A stretch of DNA of 7,703 bases from Nitrososphaerota archaeon (GTDB lineage Archaea; Thermoproteota; Nitrososphaeria; Nitrososphaerales; CADDZS01). A program made the position numbers and the translations under genes. The stretch spans positions 1 through 7,703 of the forward strand of contig JAPCJU010000051.1 in NCBI GenBank assembly GCA_027886795.1, written 5' to 3'. Shown piece by piece: positions 5,595 through 7,703 of the stretch (positions are counted from its first letter, which is position 1; the number at the start of each line of letters is the position of its first letter). The notes beneath the pieces are model-generated. The model saw nothing but the letters and a program-made list of their open reading frames with translations. It did not search any database and was not told the DNA's origin.

Positions 5595-6029
5595 TTGACA
5601 GTCAGCAAACTTAACGGCGTAATCGATGGAAAGAACGTAAAAATTATCATCAATGAGAGGGCCAGAGGGCCGGAGTATTTCGCTCATGGAAAGAGCGGAG
5701 CGGACATAAGCACGCCTCACATCTATGATTACAGTGGCAACTTTTCGGTCCACCAAGATTCGCCTGACGGCAACTATTGGCGACCAATGGAAATCAAATA
5801 TGTCGCGAGCGGAATCCTAAGCTCGGGAATAAACGCGTTCTCTAAAAGCGGGCTGAGCGTTGTAGTGCTCCCCACCAGAGACACAACGGAAGGCTTCGTC
5901 TTGGACACAAAAGGTAGCGGCATAACAGTGAGTGTCGCGAATAGTGAGCAACCTTGTGTAATGGCCATCGGGACCTTCCTGGGTTGGAGAAGCAAACCGC
6001 AGAAGATTCCAACTTACGGCTCCTATTGA
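5595..6029 (+). CDS. Hypothetical protein, 144 residues
   Basis: I do not recognise this protein. The frame opens after a stop at 5565-5567; TTG at 5595 is the first usable start, with no clear Shine-Dalgarno sequence. Alternating hydrophobic and polar residues with many Gly, Ser, Val and Ile (LSVVVLPTRDTTEGFVLD, SGITVSVANS, VMAIGTFLGW) suggest a beta-rich soluble fold. There is one cysteine and no signal peptide or membrane helix. The first third has charged and aromatic clusters (ERARGPEYFAHGKSGAD; NFSVHQDSPDGNYWRP). It is on the same strand as TFB but separated by more than 250 bases and a possible weak terminator, so an independent transcript is likely. Codon use looks coding, and the frame is long with no strong rival on the other strand. 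Confidence 0.6.
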   Translation: MTVSKLNGVIDGKNVKIIINERARGPEYFAHGKSGADISTPHIYDYSGNFSVHQDSPDGNYWRPMEIKYVASGILSSGINAFSKSGLSVVVLPTRDTTEGFVLDTKGSGITVSVANSEQPCVMAIGTFLGWRSKPQKIPTYGSY

Positions 6030-6368
6030 ACTATTGGAATCTCCATCCTAGTTCAGTATTTACGAGGTTATCGAAGACTAGGAGGCAACCTCATGGTCTT
6101 GGTTGACGAAACGAAAAATGATCTTGTCGAAGCTTCCATCAGGCCAAGTTGAAAGAAGTAGTCGGAACAAAAACAAGCTGCAATTCATTTTCTGTTTGAT
6201 AGTGCTTAATCGGCTCTATTTCTAGTCTGAGATTGACGAAAATCGACCAAGTCGATAAAGGATTGGTCAAGCAATATCTACCCAACTTGAATCCAAGAAT
6301 TGAACCTAGCTGGCTCTGAAATCCCTCCGGTCCAAAATTACAAATACAATTGGGCAAATTCAAAGTAG
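6030..6368. other. Gap without a confident gene; possible decayed coding traces
   Basis: No full-length gene is convincing here. There is a hairpin with a Shine-Dalgarno in its loop followed by a 19-codon ORF (6064-6152). In frame 2, protein-like stretches are interrupted by stops: KLKEVVGTKT after 6146, then two stops at 6197-6202, then LTKIDQVDKGLVKQYLPNLN from TTG 6233, ending at TGA 6317-6319. A minus-strand frame across 6139-6375 is open but unsupported. The pattern fits a degraded gene or plain non-coding DNA. Confidence 0.4.
6064..6152 (+). other. Hairpin with Shine-Dalgarno in loop and 19-codon ORF
   Basis: GAGGTT (6064-6069) and AACCTC (6087-6092) are perfect complements flanking a 17-base loop that contains AGGAGG (6080-6085). 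The ATG at 6093-6095 follows the hairpin immediately, seven bases after AGGAGG, and opens a 19-residue ORF (MVLVDETKNDLVEASIRPS) ending at TGA 6150-6152. This is one of the best Shine-Dalgarno/ATG pairs in the window. It could be a leader peptide, the intact start of a decayed gene, or a chance arrangement. Confidence 0.3.
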
Positions 6369-6641
6369 ATGTCAATCAAATCCGAACTCAACATCGAGCT
6401 CCTCCAGGATCTCCTACTCCCGCAAGAGCTCGACGAATTCAAACAAGCTTTCTACTCCAACAGCGATCCCCAAAACCAACTGCTCATTTCCCTCCTGGCT
6501 GAGCTTCAACCTTCGATCACAATGATCAAAACCGATTACGATCCCAACTTATCTCCCCTCCAAAAGCGGCTCCTTATTCTCGAGCTTTCGAAGGCCCTCT
6601 ACTCATTACCGGGAACGCGCCAATCGAGGCTAAGGGTCTAA
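6369..6641 (+). CDS. Hypothetical leucine-rich protein, 90 residues
   Basis: I do not recognise this protein. It starts at ATG 6369 and ends at TAA 6639-6641. It is acidic and leucine-rich in the first half (NIELLQDLLLPQELDEFKQA) and looks almost wholly alpha-helical, with a second helical stretch (SPLQKRLLILELSKALYSL) and a basic end (RQSRLRV). There are no cysteines, signal peptide or true membrane helix. The plus strand here is markedly C-rich, with many CTC, ATC, TCC and AAC codons, unlike the neighbouring genes. No Shine-Dalgarno sequence is evident. It faces the next gene tail to tail across two hairpins. The compact helical pattern would suit a small adaptor or oligomerisation protein, but that is inference. 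Confidence 0.5.
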   Translation: MSIKSELNIELLQDLLLPQELDEFKQAFYSNSDPQNQLLISLLAELQPSITMIKTDYDPNLSPLQKRLLILELSKALYSLPGTRQSRLRV

Positions 6642-6684
6642 GCTCCTCACACTCTCTCCTTTTTCATGAGTTTTGTCCGAAAGA

Positions 6685-6699
6685 GTCTCATTCTGAGAC
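6685..6699. terminator. Perfect 6-bp hairpin between convergent genes
   Basis: GTCTCA (6685-6690) and TGAGAC (6694-6699) flank a 3-base TTC loop. The hairpin lies 43 bases after the plus-strand gene stop, in the convergent gap, where a transcript end is expected. No long T-run follows, so a role in termination or 3'-end protection is inferred from position. Confidence 0.35.
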
Positions 6700-6749
6700 C
6701 TGAATCAATGCCTCATTCCGGTCGCCGCATCTATACTCGAACATAAGAT

Positions 6750-6770
6750 CTCCGAATATCTTTTTCGGAG
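6750..6770. terminator. Perfect 7-bp hairpin between convergent genes
   Basis: CTCCGAA (6750-6756) and TTCGGAG (6764-6770) pair perfectly around TATCTTT. The hairpin lies 25 bases beyond the stop of the minus-strand gene, so it could serve that transcript, and a T-rich loop adds to its terminator-like look. It may be bidirectional together with the hairpin at 6685-6699. Confidence 0.4.
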
Positions 6771-6795
6771 GATGAACCTGAATCTTGAAAGGATG

Positions 6796-7587
6796 CTATG
6801 AGTTAGGCACGATGTCTTCGTAGACCTGCGCCTTGCATGAAGGGAAACACTCTTCCAAGGATTGAGTCAACATTGAGTAGAATTCCTTCCTTCTCGAATC
6901 TATCTGGGCATAGAGAGCGCTCGAGGCCTTCTTGTCCTGGTCCAATTTCTTCATGCGTTCCTTGTATTGTTGAAAGGTCTCACCCTCGTTTGGACCAAGC
7001 TTCTTCGACAACAAATTAATTCCAACCTTAATGCTCGGCTCCTTGAGCAGGTGCTTGCGGAGATATTGCATCGAAAGACGAAGATTGAAATCAGTACTCA
7101 TCCCATGGGAGCCAATATCAACTGTTTTCACTTTGTCCGTGTTAGAGTCTAGATATGACCTGCACATCGCGAGTTCATCCGAGAGATTCTTCAACTCGCC
7201 ATTTTCCGGGAGAGGATCATAATTTATTTCTATTCGTGTTGGGCCGAGCAACCCAAGCCCGGTAAGAAAAGTTTCAGCCCCATCAACAAATTTGTTCGGC
7301 GAAATCGTTTCGAGCCGGCGATGGAGCAATTCGCCAAGTGCAGCTCGCTTAGACTGTGATTGCGAAGTTTTGGTTTCCGCGACAAACTCTTTAGTTTCAG
7401 GACGTGCTCCCTCCTCTTCTTCATTAGCTAACGCGTTCATGTGAATTCGCAAGGCAGTCCCATAACCACCTGCTGGCTGGCTACCTGCTGACACCCCTCC
7501 AGAAATATTGAACGCCCAAAGAATTGCTTTGGCAGATTTCTCCCCAGAAGACGAATCGCCGGAGCTCATAGTAAGATTTAGGTTCAC
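6796..7587 (-). CDS. Hypothetical protein, 263 residues
   Basis: I do not recognise this protein. The start is GTG at 7587-7585, preferred because a TATA-like CTTTTAAG at 7607-7614 sits about 24 bases upstream, fitting a leaderless transcript; ATG at 7569 is an alternative six codons in. Residues about 1-50 are rich in Ser, Gly and Ala (MSSGDSSSGEKSAKA; ISGGVSAGSQPAGGYG) and about 50-82 are acidic then Lys/Ser/Gln-rich (NEEEEGARPETKEFV), so the first third is probably disordered. Residues about 83-263 look folded and mainly helical, with a charged segment (TFQQYKERMKKLDQDKKASS) that may form a coiled coil, and a C-terminal pair of cysteines (ECFPSC). There is no signal peptide. It converges with the leucine-rich 90-residue gene. 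Confidence 0.7.
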   Translation of the reverse strand: MNLNLTMSSGDSSSGEKSAKAILWAFNISGGVSAGSQPAGGYGTALRIHMNALANEEEEGARPETKEFVAETKTSQSQSKRAALGELLHRRLETISPNKFVDGAETFLTGLGLLGPTRIEINYDPLPENGELKNLSDELAMCRSYLDSNTDKVKTVDIGSHGMSTDFNLRLSMQYLRKHLLKEPSIKVGINLLSKKLGPNEGETFQQYKERMKKLDQDKKASSALYAQIDSRRKEFYSMLTQSLEECFPSCKAQVYEDIVPNS

Positions 7588-7606
7588 GTCAGAGATATTA
7601 TTTTTG

Positions 7607-7614
7607 CTTAAAAG
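7607..7614 (-). promoter_or_regulatory. TATA-like box for the 263-residue protein
   Basis: On the minus strand this reads CTTTTAAG, centred about 24 bases upstream of the GTG start at 7587. The surrounding AT-rich stretch (7594-7622) and the spacing fit an archaeal promoter giving a leaderless or nearly leaderless mRNA. Confidence 0.4.
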
Positions 7615-7703
7615 ATTTTATTGCTTGACCTTCTTTCAGCAGTCCGAGTGGCCTGGTGTAAGAAAAAGAATAAGATGCAAAAGACAAAGCAATCGGAAGT
7701 GTC

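Noticed and set aside
6022..6035. Direct repeat CTATTG-AA-CTATTG at the end of the 144-residue gene
   Set aside because: Two short copies only; too little to call a repeat array or attachment site.
6139..6375. 78-codon minus-strand frame starting at TTG 6375
   Set aside because: Its start overlaps the ATG of the divergent gene at 6369, leaving no room for either promoter, and no family or signal supports it; it remains a weak possibility.
7675..7703. Start of a divergent plus-strand frame (MQKTKQSEV) running off the right edge
   Set aside because: Only nine codons are visible, with no clear promoter or ribosome-binding site.

Overview
The window looks archaeal and most like ammonia-oxidising Nitrososphaeria (Thaumarchaeota) of the Nitrososphaera type. 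The reasons are a group II chaperonin (thermosome) gene, a TFIIB-type initiation factor (TFB) of the form I associate with that group, a stand-alone Lrp/AsnC ligand-binding domain, and several small zinc-ribbon proteins. Several starts look leaderless behind TATA-like boxes, GTG and TTG starts are frequent, and base composition is close to balanced. The lineage is inferred from memory of these families, not from a database search.

Layout from left to right. Positions 1-776 hold the 3' end of a thermosome subunit, followed on the same strand by a small RAM-domain (Lrp/AsnC ligand-binding) protein at 853-1203. Positions 1204-1551 have no confident gene. They do hold a start-less reading frame with a CPKC knuckle, a TATA box placed for a leaderless 31-codon ORF, and two abutting perfect palindromes. 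Then comes a 545-residue tandem SagB/nitroreductase-type flavoprotein (1552-3189). It meets, tail to tail with a one-base gap, a 63-residue zinc-ribbon protein on the minus strand. Further along the minus strand is a pterin-4a-carbinolamine dehydratase with an intact family motif (3541-3909).

From 4184 the plus strand encodes a 53-residue zinc finger with an arginine-rich tail, then a TFB. The TFB reading frame extends upstream of its first ATG and contains the missing first zinc knuckle, but has no ATG, GTG or TTG there. After it come a doubtful 65-residue ORF and an unrecognised 144-residue protein. Positions 6030-6368 look non-coding or decayed, with one striking hairpin/Shine-Dalgarno/short-ORF arrangement. 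The right end holds two unrecognised genes facing each other: a leucine-rich 90-residue protein (plus) and a 263-residue protein (minus), separated by two clean hairpins.

The left half is ordinary housekeeping (protein folding, a metabolite-sensing domain, pterin recycling, transcription initiation) mixed with a flavoenzyme of unknown substrate. The right third is orphan genes. No rRNA, tRNA, insertion sequence or CRISPR array was seen. The points most worth following are the TFB start problem and the small Cys/Ser-containing ORF in front of the SagB-like enzyme.
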